This document shows, piece by piece, positions 14,751-23,503 of a DNA stretch of 25,198 nt. The stretch is from an uncultured Prevotella sp. (lineage in GTDB: Bacteria > Bacteroidota > Bacteroidia > Bacteroidales > Bacteroidaceae). The notes below the pieces were generated by a model. It searched no databases and was not told where the DNA came from. It worked only from the letters and a program-made list of their open reading frames with translations. Made by a program: the position numbers and the translations under genes. The stretch is taken from positions 1-25,198 of the forward strand of contig CAKQXI010000021.1 in assembly GCA_934281565.1 (NCBI GenBank), read 5' to 3'. Numbering within the stretch: position 1 is the first letter of the stretch; each line of letters begins with the position of its first letter.

Positions 14751-15464
14751 TTAGATGATTGGTGCATCTTCTTCGTTTTCTTCTTCCACAACTGGATTTG
14801 TAGGAACAATATCTTTCTCAATCATACCATCTTTGAGGTGGATGGTTCTGTCAGTGATGGATGCCAAGCCCTCGTCATGTGTGACGATGACGAAAGTCTG
14901 CCCGAACTTATCCCTCAAGTCGAAGAAAAGTTGATGAAGCTCAGCCTTGTTCTGGGAGTCAAGGCTTCCAGACGGTTCATCGGCAAGGATGACCGCAGGA
15001 TTGTTGACCAAAGCACGAGCCACAGCGACACGCTGTTTCTCACCACCAGAAAGTTCTGCTGGTTTATGATTGGCTCTGTCGCTCAATCCCATGAAAGCAA
15101 GCAATTCTTCTGCACGTTCCTTGGCTTCGCCTCGACTTTTTCCTGCGATAAAGGCAGGAATCATGATATTCTCCAGTGCCGTGAACTCTGGCAAGAGCTG
15201 GTGAAACTGGAACACGAAGCCAAGGTGCTGGTTGCGAAAGTCGCTCAACTTCTTAGTAGATAGCTTGCTCACATCGATGCCATCTACTATGATACTTCCA
15301 TTGTCGGGCTTGTCCAAGGTACCAATAATCTGGAGCAAGGTAGTCTTACCTGCACCACTTGGACCGACGATACTTATCACCTCACCTTTATCTATATGCA
15401 GGTCGATACCTTTGAGAACCTGCAAAGAGCCGAAGCTCTTGGTTATGTTTTTAATATCTATCAT
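14751..15464 (-). CDS. ABC transporter ATP-binding protein, LolD/MacB type
   Basis: A 237-residue ATPase with all nucleotide-binding motifs: Walker A GPSGAGKTT at residues 34-42, Q-loop in FVFQFHQLLPEFTALEN, signature LSGGEKQRVAVARAL, Walker B VILADEPSGSLD and H-loop VTHDE. The FQFHQLLPEFTALENIMIPA stretch places it in the LolD/FtsE/MacB group, so it may power lipoprotein release from the inner membrane (LolCDE) or a MacB-like exporter. No permease gene is next to it, which leaves the system open. A short acidic tail (EEENEEDAPII) extends beyond the usual end. Confidence 0.87.
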   Translation of the reverse strand: MIDIKNITKSFGSLQVLKGIDLHIDKGEVISIVGPSGAGKTTLLQIIGTLDKPDNGSIIVDGIDVSKLSTKKLSDFRNQHLGFVFQFHQLLPEFTALENIMIPAFIAGKSRGEAKERAEELLAFMGLSDRANHKPAELSGGEKQRVAVARALVNNPAVILADEPSGSLDSQNKAELHQLFFDLRDKFGQTFVIVTHDEGLASITDRTIHLKDGMIEKDIVPTNPVVEEENEEDAPII

Positions 15465-15515
15465 TGTTTCTATATTCCATTGTTAAGGCAATGGTCCTTT
15501 TGGAGATTTTGAAGG

Positions 15516-15547
15516 CAAAATTAAGCAAAATATTCGGAATCGCCTAA
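15516..15547 (-). promoter_or_regulatory. Candidate promoter of the LolD-like gene
   Basis: On the minus strand TAATTTTG (15523-15516) matches TAnnTTTG, with TTAG (one mismatch to TTTG) 20 bp upstream. It is 52 bp before the ATG. Confidence 0.45.
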
Positions 15548-15640
15548 TAAAATAAGTAAAAATGTTATGTTAGCTTTTGTATTTATAGGTGTCTACAATG
15601 GTAAAAATATACCTTTTCAAGTATTTTTTCTCGAAAATAT

Positions 15641-15671
15641 TTTGTTTACAACTTATTTTCTTGTAAATTTG
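15641..15671 (+). promoter_or_regulatory. Promoter of the 15704 gene
   Basis: TTTG (15641-15644), 19 bp, TAAATTTG (15664-15671): a perfect match, giving a leader of about 26 nt. Confidence 0.7.
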
Positions 15672-15703
15672 TAGCAAAAAAATTGATATTAAAAGGCTAA
15701 GAA

Positions 15704-17047
15704 ATGAAAAAGAACTTAATTTCGTGTATGGAGATAGCGAAGTGTCACCTTGGGCAGTTGCCTGATTTAACGGATGCTGATTATGCAGAGTTTGCAAATC
15801 TTTTGTTGCATACAATCGAGGAAGCTAAAGTTGCTGAGATTACAAAAAAAGAGGAAAAAACTATCGCAATCAACTTGACCATGTATTATGAGGATGTTAT
15901 AGCTGATAGTGGTATATGGCGTAGCTTTACCAGTCAAGTGCACTCTCTTTATGGAAAGTATTTACCATTCTATGCAATCAATGAGAAGACTTATCTGCAA
16001 GATGAGCCAAATATAGAAGATGTGAAATTCCTTATCTGGTATACGTTGGTAAACAGTAGAAGAACGTCAGGAGAAGTCTTTGACCCAGAGGCACCGTTCA
16101 TAGAGCAGCTTAGTGGAGAAATATTTGATATAATGGTAGAGTGGTTTGAGAAGATGCCTATAAACGAAACGTTGCAGGAAGTTTTTCGTGTATCTTCTTA
16201 TCATGTATTGGATTTCTACGAGATGCGAGATGTACTTGAATGGCTTTGCTATGATTGTTATCTGACTCGTATCGTTAACCAAGACGAGGTGATAAGGGAG
16301 GAAGCTGGCAAGGTCGTTGATTGGGTGGATAAAAGTATGACAGTAGCCAAGGAGGCTGTAAAGCATACCATCCCATTTAGAACCAAGGTCGGTCCTTTGG
16401 CATTGTCGCCTCAAAAATGGTTCAGCATGATTTTGAAAAACCAACCAGAGCAAGAGGAGTGTGAACTGGCATGGGACATAGAGGCGATGGATTGTGAACC
16501 TTTCGGGGTGTTTGAGATACTGGATGCAGATGAAAATGACGGTATGACCTTGATGGATGTCTATGGTGAAGAGTTTTATATCTCTAATGTGGAAATGGAA
16601 TATCCACCATCTGTCAGTTATTCCAGCAAGGGTATCATAAGTTCTTTCGTCATGTATAAGGATAGGTGGTTCTTGAATGCTGATAGCTTGTGGACAAAGG
16701 AAGATTGGTTTGATAGTGCTTGGAAGAAAGTCGAGAGAGAATGGGAAAAGAAAAACAAGAAATATACTGAGCAGAGTGATTTGTTAAGCAATGGTTTGGT
16801 TGATGAGGATAAGTTCCGTGCGTATTGGAAAAGAAAGAGGGGCAACTTGAAGATGGCGCTGGAATTCTCAAGCGAGTTACTGAAAGGTGTAGTAGAGCAA
16901 AACTTGCTGCCTAATCTGAGATTGAAAGCTATCGGCGCAGATGCTAAGCGTGGGAAGCAACTGTTCCGAGAAAACTATGATTTCTTGGCAAGGTGTCTTG
17001 CAAGAGAAAATTATGAAGATGTAGAAGTTTTAACCCCAATGATATGA
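15704..17047 (+). CDS. Conserved-looking protein of unknown function
   Basis: A 447-residue soluble protein with no signal peptide or membrane helix. I do not recognise a catalytic motif. It is rich in acidic residues and Trp/Tyr, with mostly helical N-terminal half (LTDADYAEFANLLLHTIEEAK, YEMRDVLEWLCYDCYLTRIV), a beta-rich middle (DCEPFGVFEILDADENDG, LMDVYGEEFYISNVE) and a charged C-terminal helix (WEKKNKKYTEQ). The middle ends with MYKDRWFLNADSLW, reminiscent of SEC-C-linked or plasmid pRiA4b-like helical proteins but not clearly of either. Its stop overlaps the thioredoxin start by four bases (ATGA), so the two are translationally coupled. Confidence 0.75.
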   Translation: MKKNLISCMEIAKCHLGQLPDLTDADYAEFANLLLHTIEEAKVAEITKKEEKTIAINLTMYYEDVIADSGIWRSFTSQVHSLYGKYLPFYAINEKTYLQDEPNIEDVKFLIWYTLVNSRRTSGEVFDPEAPFIEQLSGEIFDIMVEWFEKMPINETLQEVFRVSSYHVLDFYEMRDVLEWLCYDCYLTRIVNQDEVIREEAGKVVDWVDKSMTVAKEAVKHTIPFRTKVGPLALSPQKWFSMILKNQPEQEECELAWDIEAMDCEPFGVFEILDADENDGMTLMDVYGEEFYISNVEMEYPPSVSYSSKGIISSFVMYKDRWFLNADSLWTKEDWFDSAWKKVEREWEKKNKKYTEQSDLLSNGLVDEDKFRAYWKRKRGNLKMALEFSSELLKGVVEQNLLPNLRLKAIGADAKRGKQLFRENYDFLARCLARENYEDVEVLTPMI

Positions 17048-17547
17048 AAAGGAGAACTTATATATTGATGATGAGTGCTTTTGTTCTGCTGGGTTGCTCG
17101 CAAGGCAAGAAACCAGCGAATGCAGAAGCACAGCAGCAAGCTACTTCCCAGACGGAAGTGGCTGCTGATAGTGTGAAAGATGGTGAGGGCAAGGTTGTTT
17201 ATCTTTCCACCGAGGATTTCAGAAAGAGAGTGATGGACTATCAGGCGCATCGCCAAGACTGGGTGTTCAATGGTACGAAGCCAGCTATTGTTGACTTCTA
17301 TGCCACGTGGTGCCATCCTTGCAAGATGATGTCACCTATTGTGGAGCAACTGGCTAAAAAGTATGCTGGTAAGATAGACTTCTATAAAGTGGACATAGAC
17401 AAGGAGCAAGATGTGGCAAACGCATTTGACATCCAGAGCATCCCGACATTCTTCTTCGTTCCTGTCAAAGGAAATCCACAAATACAGATGGGAGCTATGG
17501 AGAAAGAAGAATTTGAGCGAATAATCACATCTGTATTGTTGAAGTAA
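17044..17547 (+). CDS. Thioredoxin-fold lipoprotein
   Basis: A 167-residue exported thioredoxin. The signal (MKRRTYILMMSAFVLLGC) ends in a lipobox LLGC with Cys18, so it should be anchored by lipid in the periplasm or on the outer membrane. The active site is C90-H-P-C93 in DFYATWCHPCKMM, and the cis-Pro loop is IQSIPTFFF. A charged linker rich in Gln/Glu (residues 20-55) precedes the fold. It is expected to reduce or shuffle disulfides outside the cytoplasm. It overlaps the preceding unknown gene by four bases and converges on the antiporter gene with one base between stops. Confidence 0.92.
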   Translation: MKRRTYILMMSAFVLLGCSQGKKPANAEAQQQATSQTEVAADSVKDGEGKVVYLSTEDFRKRVMDYQAHRQDWVFNGTKPAIVDFYATWCHPCKMMSPIVEQLAKKYAGKIDFYKVDIDKEQDVANAFDIQSIPTFFFVPVKGNPQIQMGAMEKEEFERIITSVLLK

Positions 17548-17548
17548 T

Positions 17549-19681
17549 CTATTTTTTGAGCTTCTTTTTGAGCCATTGGCTGAATATCTCGTAGGCACTC
17601 TCTTCCTCTTGGTGTTGAGGCTCGGCGAATGTAAGTTGCTCTCCAGAGGCATCGCCATATTGGTCGGGGAAGATAATCATTAGGTTTGTGCCAGAGAAGA
17701 ACTTGGTTAGTTCTTCTGGCAAACGTTCCAATGCAGCCTTGAACGAAACGGTTCCTTTACGAGCCGTAATGACGACAAACAGATGGTCGGCTGATATTTG
17801 TGAAGCCAACTGGGGCAGTTCGTTCCAATGTTTCATAAGGGTATAGTCTGCACGTACCTCGGCATGACGGCTCTTGATATACTCATTGATAAGCGAGAGT
17901 GTCTCATTCCTGCCGTGGAACTGGATACGGCAATCAAGGTTGCCAGCCAAGCGTGAGAGCCTTTCGAGCCAGCGGTAGAAGCCTGGCTCAAACTCAGCCC
18001 TTGATGGTACAGCCACTTGTATCTTTCGAATGGTGTTCAAAGGTTGTTTGATGCGAGCCATCATGATTTGGCGACTTAGTCCATTGAACAGACTTTGATG
18101 GAACTCCCCCCAGAACTTAGGCGAGATTTCTGGGTGACTGTGTATGCCGATGATAATTTCAGAACATTGGAACTCATTGAAAGCGTGTTTGATACCGTTG
18201 GCTATGTTGGCGGCAATGCGTACTTGTGTCTGGGTCATCACATCAGTGGCGGCAGCCAATTGGCTACAATGTTCCAGCAGTCGTCGTCCCTGTTCTTGGT
18301 TGTATCTCATATCTTTGTCGTCATAGACCACATTGAGACAGATCAGTCCACGGTTCAGTTTCTGGTTCCTTACCAGAAAAGCAAGGTTCATCAGATTATC
18401 GGCATATTCAGGATAACGCACTGGTATGAGTATCTTCTCATCGTTAGCTTTCTTATCATCCTCGGCATCAGGTAGTTCTTTGTCGCGGAGGATAATCTTG
18501 CGAGAAGACCAGTCGGTGAGAAGTGAGGAGATGATGCAAGTGCAGAGTATCATGATGACCACACCGTTCAGCATATCATCATTGACAAGATAAGTGTTTT
18601 TGCCAACGAGGATATTCATACCCACCATAACCATGGCGATGCTTCCCGCAGCATGGGCGGAGGTAAGACCGAACATCATGTGACCAGAACTCCAAGGCAG
18701 CCGAAAACCGATGCAAGCAACGTATGCTGCAATCGCCTTGCCCAACGTTCCGAAGAACACGATATAGAACACTACCCAAAGGATATGTCCACCTTGGAAT
18801 AGCAAGTTGATATTGATGAGCATTCCCACACCTATCAGGAAATAAGGAATGAAAAGTGCATTGCCGATGAACTCCAAACGGTTCATCAATGGGGATACGT
18901 GCGGTATATACCTATTTAATATAAGACCTGCGAAGAAAGCTCCAAATACACCCTCAATGCCTACGGTTTGCGAAAGTGCCGCACTCATGAAAAGCATCGC
19001 CATCACAAAGATGAATTGCATCACGGCATCGCTATATCTACGAAGAAACCATCTTGTAAGTCGTGGAAGAAGTATAATCATGGCACCGCAATAGGCAGAA
19101 AACTTGACGATGAAGAACACCCAGAACAAAAGTCCATCATGCTTGCTGAACGAGGCGACAAGTCCTGCTAAGATAATGAGGGCAAGCAACAAGGACAGCA
19201 TACTGGAACCTACGCTCAAGGTAACGCTTGGCTTCTGTTGCAAGCCGTATCTTGAGACGATCGGATAAGCTATCAGGGTGTTGGAAGCCATGATGCAACT
19301 AAGCAGCAAGGAAGCCTTGGTAGAGTAATGCAAAAGGTTGATGCTCATGCAATAAGTGAGTATGAACGGGACGAAGCAAGTGAGCAATCCATAGATAAGT
19401 AACCGAGACTTATTCTTCTTCATCCCCTCCATGTCCATCTCCAGTGCGGCGAGAAACATGATGTAATAAAGCCCCACTTTGCCAAAAAGTTCAAATGAGG
19501 AATCACGTTCCAAGATATTCAGTCCGTATTTCCCCACCAATACGCCAGCTAAGACCATACCGATGATATGAGGAATGCGGAGTTTACCCATGATGATAGG
19601 GGCAAAGAGGATGATGATCAACACCACGAAAAAAATCAACGTAGGGTCGGTAATAGGGAAGTATTGAGCAATATTCAACAT
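17549..19681 (-). CDS. Cation:proton antiporter of the CPA2/Kef type
   Basis: A 710-residue protein from ATG at 19681 (MLNIAQYFPITDPT). A longer frame from 19732 is excluded because it would begin upstream of the promoter at 19703-19733. Residues 1-400 contain about 12 hydrophobic helices of the Na+/H+ exchanger family, with GVLVGKYGLNILE, YIMFLAALEMDMEGMKKN and GVEGVFGAFFAGLILNR-like segments (here GIEGVFGAFFAGLILNRYIP). The C-terminal 300 residues are cytoplasmic and resemble two universal-stress-protein-like units (ILIPVRYPEYADNLMNLA, IIIGIHSHPEIS). It probably exchanges Na+ or K+ for protons at the inner membrane. Confidence 0.9.
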   Translation of the reverse strand: MLNIAQYFPITDPTLIFFVVLIIILFAPIIMGKLRIPHIIGMVLAGVLVGKYGLNILERDSSFELFGKVGLYYIMFLAALEMDMEGMKKNKSRLLIYGLLTCFVPFILTYCMSINLLHYSTKASLLLSCIMASNTLIAYPIVSRYGLQQKPSVTLSVGSSMLSLLLALIILAGLVASFSKHDGLLFWVFFIVKFSAYCGAMIILLPRLTRWFLRRYSDAVMQFIFVMAMLFMSAALSQTVGIEGVFGAFFAGLILNRYIPHVSPLMNRLEFIGNALFIPYFLIGVGMLININLLFQGGHILWVVFYIVFFGTLGKAIAAYVACIGFRLPWSSGHMMFGLTSAHAAGSIAMVMVGMNILVGKNTYLVNDDMLNGVVIMILCTCIISSLLTDWSSRKIILRDKELPDAEDDKKANDEKILIPVRYPEYADNLMNLAFLVRNQKLNRGLICLNVVYDDKDMRYNQEQGRRLLEHCSQLAAATDVMTQTQVRIAANIANGIKHAFNEFQCSEIIIGIHSHPEISPKFWGEFHQSLFNGLSRQIMMARIKQPLNTIRKIQVAVPSRAEFEPGFYRWLERLSRLAGNLDCRIQFHGRNETLSLINEYIKSRHAEVRADYTLMKHWNELPQLASQISADHLFVVITARKGTVSFKAALERLPEELTKFFSGTNLMIIFPDQYGDASGEQLTFAEPQHQEEESAYEIFSQWLKKKLKK

Positions 19682-19702
19682 TGGCTTTCTTGTTTTTGAG
19701 TG

Positions 19703-19733
19703 CAAAAATACGAATAAAACTTGAATGCTCAAA
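19703..19733 (-). promoter_or_regulatory. Promoter of the antiporter gene
   Basis: On the minus strand TTTG (19733-19730), 19 bp, TATTTTTG (19710-19703), 22 bp before the ATG at 19681. It decides the start codon of the antiporter. Confidence 0.7.
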
Positions 19734-19752
19734 GTTTTTTGTGTCTTGATTG

Positions 19753-19783
19753 TTTGTGAGTATTGTTATTTTTTGTAACTTTG
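19753..19783 (+). promoter_or_regulatory. Promoter of the AAA/PD-(D/E)XK gene
   Basis: TTTG (19753-19756), 19 bp, TAACTTTG (19776-19783), leader about 27 nt. Back to back with the antiporter promoter, with 19 bp between the two -33 boxes. Confidence 0.7.
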
Positions 19784-19816
19784 CAGATAATATAATGAAT
19801 TAAGCATTTTACGAAG

Positions 19817-21376
19817 ATGGCAGCATTGAAATTATATCCAGTAGGAATCCAGACATTTGAGGAGATTATCAAGCGTAATCTTCTCTATGTTGATAAGACG
19901 GAATACGTTTACAGTATGACGCATGGCGGTGGTAAGTATTTCTTCTTAAGTCGACCACGCCGTTTTGGTAAATCATTATTGGTTTCTACTTTCCAAAGTT
20001 ATTTTGAAGGTAAGAAAGAACTTTTTAAAGGACTTGCTATCGAGAAGTTGGAGAAAGAGTGGACTGAATATCCTGTGCTTCATTTCAGTATGGCGAGTGG
20101 TAAGCACATGGAGAAAGAACAACTCCAAAGGTACCTTCTTTTTATTTTGAAGAACAATGAGGTGCGATATGGCATTGATGATGATTCGGTCGATCCCAAC
20201 ATTCGATTGTCTAACTTGATACAGACAGCTTATCAGAAGACAGGCAAGCAGGTGGTTGTTCTCATCGATGAATATGATGCGCCATTATTGGATGTGGTTC
20301 ATAAGGATGTAGAGCTGTCGGAATTGAGGAATATCATGCGCAATTTCTACAGCCCATTGAAAGATTGTGAGCCATATCTCCGCTTTGTGTTCTTGACAGG
20401 TATCACCAAATTCTCACAAATGAGCATTTTCAGTGAACTGAATAATATCTCCAATGTGAGTATGCTGCCTCAGTATGCAGGTATCTGTGGTATTACCAAG
20501 GAAGAATTAGTGACAGAAATGTCTGCAGATATAGATGCTTTGGGTGAGAAACTCGGTAAGACAAGAGAAGAAACGTTTGCAGTTCTTCGAGAGTACTATG
20601 ATGGTTATCATTTTGCAGGAGAGTCGCCTGATGTCTTCAATCCGTTCAGTCTGCTCAATGCCATGGCAAATGGTAACTTGGATTATTATTGGTTTGCCTC
20701 AGGTACACCAACCTATTTGATAGAGATGCTCAACAAGTTTCAGGTGATGCCATCGGAGATTGGTGGTAGCGAAGCTGATAAGTCGGAGTTTGATGCTCCT
20801 ACGGAAAAGATGACCACCGTCATGCCTTTGCTCTATCAGAGTGGTTATATCACCATTAAGGGCTATGACTCAGAGACAGATCTCTATCTGCTTGATATTC
20901 CTAATAAGGAAATCCGCGTGGGGCTGTATCGTTGCCTTTTGCCTTATTATATAGGAACGAATACACTGAAAGGTACTACGATGATAGCCAAGATGTCGGC
21001 AGCTATCCGTCGTAATAACATAGATGGTGCCTTGGAGATGTTGCAAGCCTATCTTGGTACAGTTCCCTATTGTGACAACACAGATTACGAGGGGCATTAT
21101 CAGCAGATGATGTATGTCATCTTCTCCATCTTAGACAACTATGTGGATGTAGAGGTTCGCACACCAAAGGGTAGGGTGGATATGGTGCTTCGTACAGCTA
21201 CCCATCTCTATCTCTTTGAGTTGAAATTAAACAAGAGTGCTGATGCAGCAATGAAGCAGATAGATCTGAAAGAATATCCGAAACGTTTCGCCCTCTGTGG
21301 TCTGCCAATCGTGAAGGTAGGCATTAACTTTGATGTGGAGACACATAACATTACTGATTGGAAAGTGGAGGAATAG
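19817..21376 (+). CDS. AAA-ATPase-like protein fused to a PD-(D/E)XK nuclease-fold domain
   Basis: A 519-residue protein of the group with AAA-ATPase_like (PF09820) and PDDEXK_9 (PF08011) domains. The N-terminus YPVGIQTFEEIIKRNLLYVDKTEYV is characteristic. Walker A is RPRRFGKS at 46-53 and Walker B LIDEYDAPL around D151-E152. The C-terminal domain has the nuclease-fold residues D455 (GRVDMV) and E468-L-K470 (YLFELKLN). These genes are numerous in Bacteroidales and their role is unknown, possibly linked to mobile elements. It ends in a true TAG stop (21374-21376), which shows that the host uses TAG as a terminator. Confidence 0.92.
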   Translation: MAALKLYPVGIQTFEEIIKRNLLYVDKTEYVYSMTHGGGKYFFLSRPRRFGKSLLVSTFQSYFEGKKELFKGLAIEKLEKEWTEYPVLHFSMASGKHMEKEQLQRYLLFILKNNEVRYGIDDDSVDPNIRLSNLIQTAYQKTGKQVVVLIDEYDAPLLDVVHKDVELSELRNIMRNFYSPLKDCEPYLRFVFLTGITKFSQMSIFSELNNISNVSMLPQYAGICGITKEELVTEMSADIDALGEKLGKTREETFAVLREYYDGYHFAGESPDVFNPFSLLNAMANGNLDYYWFASGTPTYLIEMLNKFQVMPSEIGGSEADKSEFDAPTEKMTTVMPLLYQSGYITIKGYDSETDLYLLDIPNKEIRVGLYRCLLPYYIGTNTLKGTTMIAKMSAAIRRNNIDGALEMLQAYLGTVPYCDNTDYEGHYQQMMYVIFSILDNYVDVEVRTPKGRVDMVLRTATHLYLFELKLNKSADAAMKQIDLKEYPKRFALCGLPIVKVGINFDVETHNITDWKVEE

Positions 21377-21410
21377 GTAAAGACCATGCGCTTTCGTGCC
21401 GAGCATACCA

Positions 21411-22388
21411 TTATCGTGCCTTGAATATCATCCAAGGCACGATTTTTTGATATTTCAGATGGGGATGTTGGTTGGTGTCTCCGATGTTGTGTGACTTGCC
21501 GTCTGGGGTACGATAAAAGCTGTGGCACTTACCTCCAGTGATATAAATGGCATCAACGAATCCATACTCCCGCAAGGCATCGGCAAAATCCCAAAGGGTC
21601 TCGGGATGGCGAGTCTCTATATAGTATAGCTTATCATTGTTCATTCTTGCCAATGCACGACGTTCTACCTTGCCATGCAACTGGAATTTGGCTGGCAATA
21701 CACCGTTGGATACCAAGATGAACTGGCGGAAGAAAGAACCCTTTTGCTCCATCACATAATCCTTCACCTTTTCACTTCGGGATACCCCTATTACGATGTT
21801 GCCATTTGCCATGCCACAATAGCCCAGTCTTGATTTGTCCGATGCCAATTCCTTGCCTTTCATGACAAAACTTCCGAGATATTGGTTGTCGCTGGTGTGG
21901 TCAGCACAGCGACTATACATCCATACCGATGTGTCGGTAGTGTCTGGTTCTGTGAGAGAAATCTCTGCTTGCAGGTTTCTTAGTTCATACATATTAAGGG
22001 CAACACCAAGGATGGAGTCTGTGGTAAGGATAATCTCTGGCTTCGTTCCCTTAGCATGGACTTTTTGTAATTTGGCGATGTTCTCATCGGGGCTTACGGA
22101 GATAGGTACACCTATATTATAATAATAGTTGTATAGCCGCCAACCACCATACGATAGGATGCAAAGTAGGGTAGAGGCAATGATGCCAAGAGCTATCCAA
22201 CGCCATTTGTGAGGATGTGGCTGATAGTCTTTTGTCATTGCTGCTTCATTTTCTTCCTCTTGTGGCTTGGTTTCAATGGAGATGCAAGCTTGAGCATCTT
22301 GCTCTATTGTATCCATATCTAAGCGAGCATCATCGTCAACGAAGAGGATACTGTTTTTCTGTTCGAAGTGTTCGTTTGGTTTGCTCAT
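21411..22388 (-). CDS. Membrane-anchored phosphodiester-glycosidase-like protein
   Basis: A 325-residue protein. Residues 1-60 are cytoplasmic and acidic; one membrane helix follows at about 62-80 (WRWIALGIIASTLLCILSYG), and the rest is extracytoplasmic. The outer domain resembles the NAGPA/phosphodiester glycosidase family (PF09992): GYCGMANGNIVIGVS, RRALARMNNDKLYYIE, DFADALREYGFVDAIYITGG, then a Ser/Tyr segment and a C-terminal NIGDTNQ. This fold cuts sugar-phosphodiester bonds. The start overlaps the LytTR gene stop by four bases, so the two are coupled, and the pair may form a membrane-linked regulatory unit. Confidence 0.78.
   Translation of the reverse strand: MSKPNEHFEQKNSILFVDDDARLDMDTIEQDAQACISIETKPQEEENEAAMTKDYQPHPHKWRWIALGIIASTLLCILSYGGWRLYNYYYNIGVPISVSPDENIAKLQKVHAKGTKPEIILTTDSILGVALNMYELRNLQAEISLTEPDTTDTSVWMYSRCADHTSDNQYLGSFVMKGKELASDKSRLGYCGMANGNIVIGVSRSEKVKDYVMEQKGSFFRQFILVSNGVLPAKFQLHGKVERRALARMNNDKLYYIETRHPETLWDFADALREYGFVDAIYITGGKCHSFYRTPDGKSHNIGDTNQHPHLKYQKIVPWMIFKAR
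21413..21448 (+). terminator. Rho-independent terminator inside the 3' end of the convergent gene
   Basis: ATCGTGCCTTG (21413-21423) and CAAGGCACGAT (21433-21443) form a perfect 11-bp stem with a 9-nt loop and a run of six T (21443-21448). It terminates the gene ending at 21376. On the other strand the same bases encode the last residues and stop of the glycosidase-like protein. Confidence 0.85.
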
Positions 22389-22744
22389 GAGTTGCCTCCT
22401 TCCTTTTCTAATCTTTCTTTCAGCTCCTTGAGAGCTTCTTTAGAAACTTTGAGTTGAATATCTTTTTCCAACTTGCTGCTTGAGAGCAAGAGTTTCTGCA
22501 GCCCAGGGTTTACCTTGAAGATGAAGTTCTTGTTGACGATGAAACTTTTGCCCACACGATTGAAAGGAGAGTCTTCTATCATCGTCAGTTTGTCCATCAC
22601 GTCGTGCAGCTGGCTGGTTATGCTTTCCTCCTTTCCGTTGCATAGGTATATGTTGGAATAGTTTCCATCGCCTTTGATGAAAACTATCTCGTCAGCAGGA
22701 ATTCTAATAATCTCGCTGCTGGTTGTTATCTTAAGCCATTCCAT
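22385..22744 (-). CDS. LytTR-type DNA-binding regulator
   Basis: A 119-residue protein that is essentially one LytTR domain without a receiver. Family features: IPADEIVFIKGDGNYSNIYL, the FNRVGKSFIVNKNFIFKV segment with the conserved RVGKSFIVN stretch, and a helical C-terminal tail. LytTR proteins bind imperfect direct repeats near promoters. It is the first gene of a unit with the membrane-anchored glycosidase-like protein, which overlaps it by four bases. No histidine kinase is nearby, so regulation through the membrane partner is an inference. Confidence 0.9.
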   Translation of the reverse strand: MEWLKITTSSEIIRIPADEIVFIKGDGNYSNIYLCNGKEESITSQLHDVMDKLTMIEDSPFNRVGKSFIVNKNFIFKVNPGLQKLLLSSSKLEKDIQLKVSKEALKELKERLEKEGGNS

Positions 22745-22778
22745 AATCTTGTAAAGTCTTTAGAAAAAGATATTGTTG

Positions 22779-22809
22779 CAAAAGTACGATAAAATTCTGG
22801 AACGGCAAA
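22779..22809 (-). promoter_or_regulatory. Promoter of the LytTR gene
   Basis: On the minus strand TTTG (22809-22806), 19 bp, TACTTTTG (22786-22779), leader about 27 nt: a perfect match. Confidence 0.7.
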
Positions 22810-22921
22810 ACTTCTTTGGGCATTTCTACTGAGTTTTTCCCTTTTGGGGTCATTTTATACAGCAGCAAGAGTATTTCATACGGTGAAGTTTGATTTGTTA
22901 GGCTGTCTCCTTGTTTTTCAT

Positions 22922-22929
22922 TACTTTTG
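22922..22929 (+). promoter_or_regulatory. -7 box of the small exported protein gene
   Basis: TACTTTTG matches TAnnTTTG and lies 39 bp before the ATG at 22969. A good TTTG is not found at 19-21 bp (nearest is 24 bp upstream), so the promoter may be weak or activated. Confidence 0.5.
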
Positions 22930-22968
22930 TGTCCAGAAACTTTTAAAATCCTATAAATAAATTAAAGT

Positions 22969-23310
22969 ATGAAGAAGATTATGATTACGTTGTTGATGGT
23001 AGTAGCTGCCACAACAACCAGTTTCGCAAAGAATGATAATTCGGATGTTACCAATGCTGTAAAGACAGTGGCGGAACAAGTGAAGAATGCCCCAACAGGT
23101 ACTGTTTATGGAGTGGTGAAGAATACCAAGCAACATATAGTTGTGAATACTCCCATAGGAAGATATACCATCGAGAAGAAAGATGGTGGCATTAGTTTTA
23201 TGGAAATGTCTGCGAAGGTGGTATCAGCCAAGAATGGAGTTTATAAAGTAAAGTCTTCCTTGGGTAATTTTACGGTGAATGCAAGAAAGGGGACTGTTAC
23301 CAAGAACTAA
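22969..23310 (+). CDS. Small exported protein of unknown function
   Basis: A 113-residue protein with an N-terminal signal peptide (KK at 2-3, ITLLMVVAATTTSFA, predicted cleavage after Ala20). The mature part is about 93 residues, basic and rich in Val and Lys, with short beta-like stretches (TVYGVVKNTKQHIVVNTPIG, VYKVKSSLGNFTVNARKG). No Cys and no lipobox, so it is probably a soluble periplasmic or secreted protein. I do not recognise a family. It stands alone between a minus-strand unit and a strong terminator. Confidence 0.8.
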   Translation: MKKIMITLLMVVAATTTSFAKNDNSDVTNAVKTVAEQVKNAPTGTVYGVVKNTKQHIVVNTPIGRYTIEKKDGGISFMEMSAKVVSAKNGVYKVKSSLGNFTVNARKGTVTKN

Positions 23311-23348
23311 TTTTGAATGGTGATTGAATAGGAGAATGTTAGGAATAT

Positions 23349-23428
23349 AAGGCATTGCAGCCACTGTCAGAATAGAAATTGTGGAAAGATTTGGTTCTGC
23401 TAACAGTGTCATGCAATGCCTTTTTTTT
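23349..23428 (+). terminator. Strong terminator with a large inner loop
   Basis: AAGGCATTGCA (23349-23359) pairs with TGCAATGCCTT (23412-23422), with an inner ACTGT/ACAGT pair, and eight T follow (23421-23428). The loop of about 50 nt is larger than needed for termination. Confidence 0.8.
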
Positions 23429-23465
23429 GCTTTTTCATTTTTTTCTGCAAAAAAGTGAAGATAAG

Positions 23466-23497
23466 TTTGGTGAGGTAAAGATTATTTCTTACTTTTG
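23466..23497 (+). promoter_or_regulatory. Promoter of a probable non-coding RNA
   Basis: TTTG (23466-23469), 20 bp, TACTTTTG (23490-23497): a perfect match. Transcription is predicted to start near 23504. Confidence 0.68.
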
Positions 23498-23503
23498 CCA
23501 TAG

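Noticed and set aside
17549..19732. Longer antiporter with 17 extra N-terminal residues
   Set aside because: The promoter elements at 19703-19733 lie within the extra segment, and the extra residues do not resemble the family.
1157..23310. Host-wide reassignment of TAG
   Set aside because: Long host genes contain no in-frame TAG, and the gene at 19817 ends properly at TAG followed by a strong terminator.
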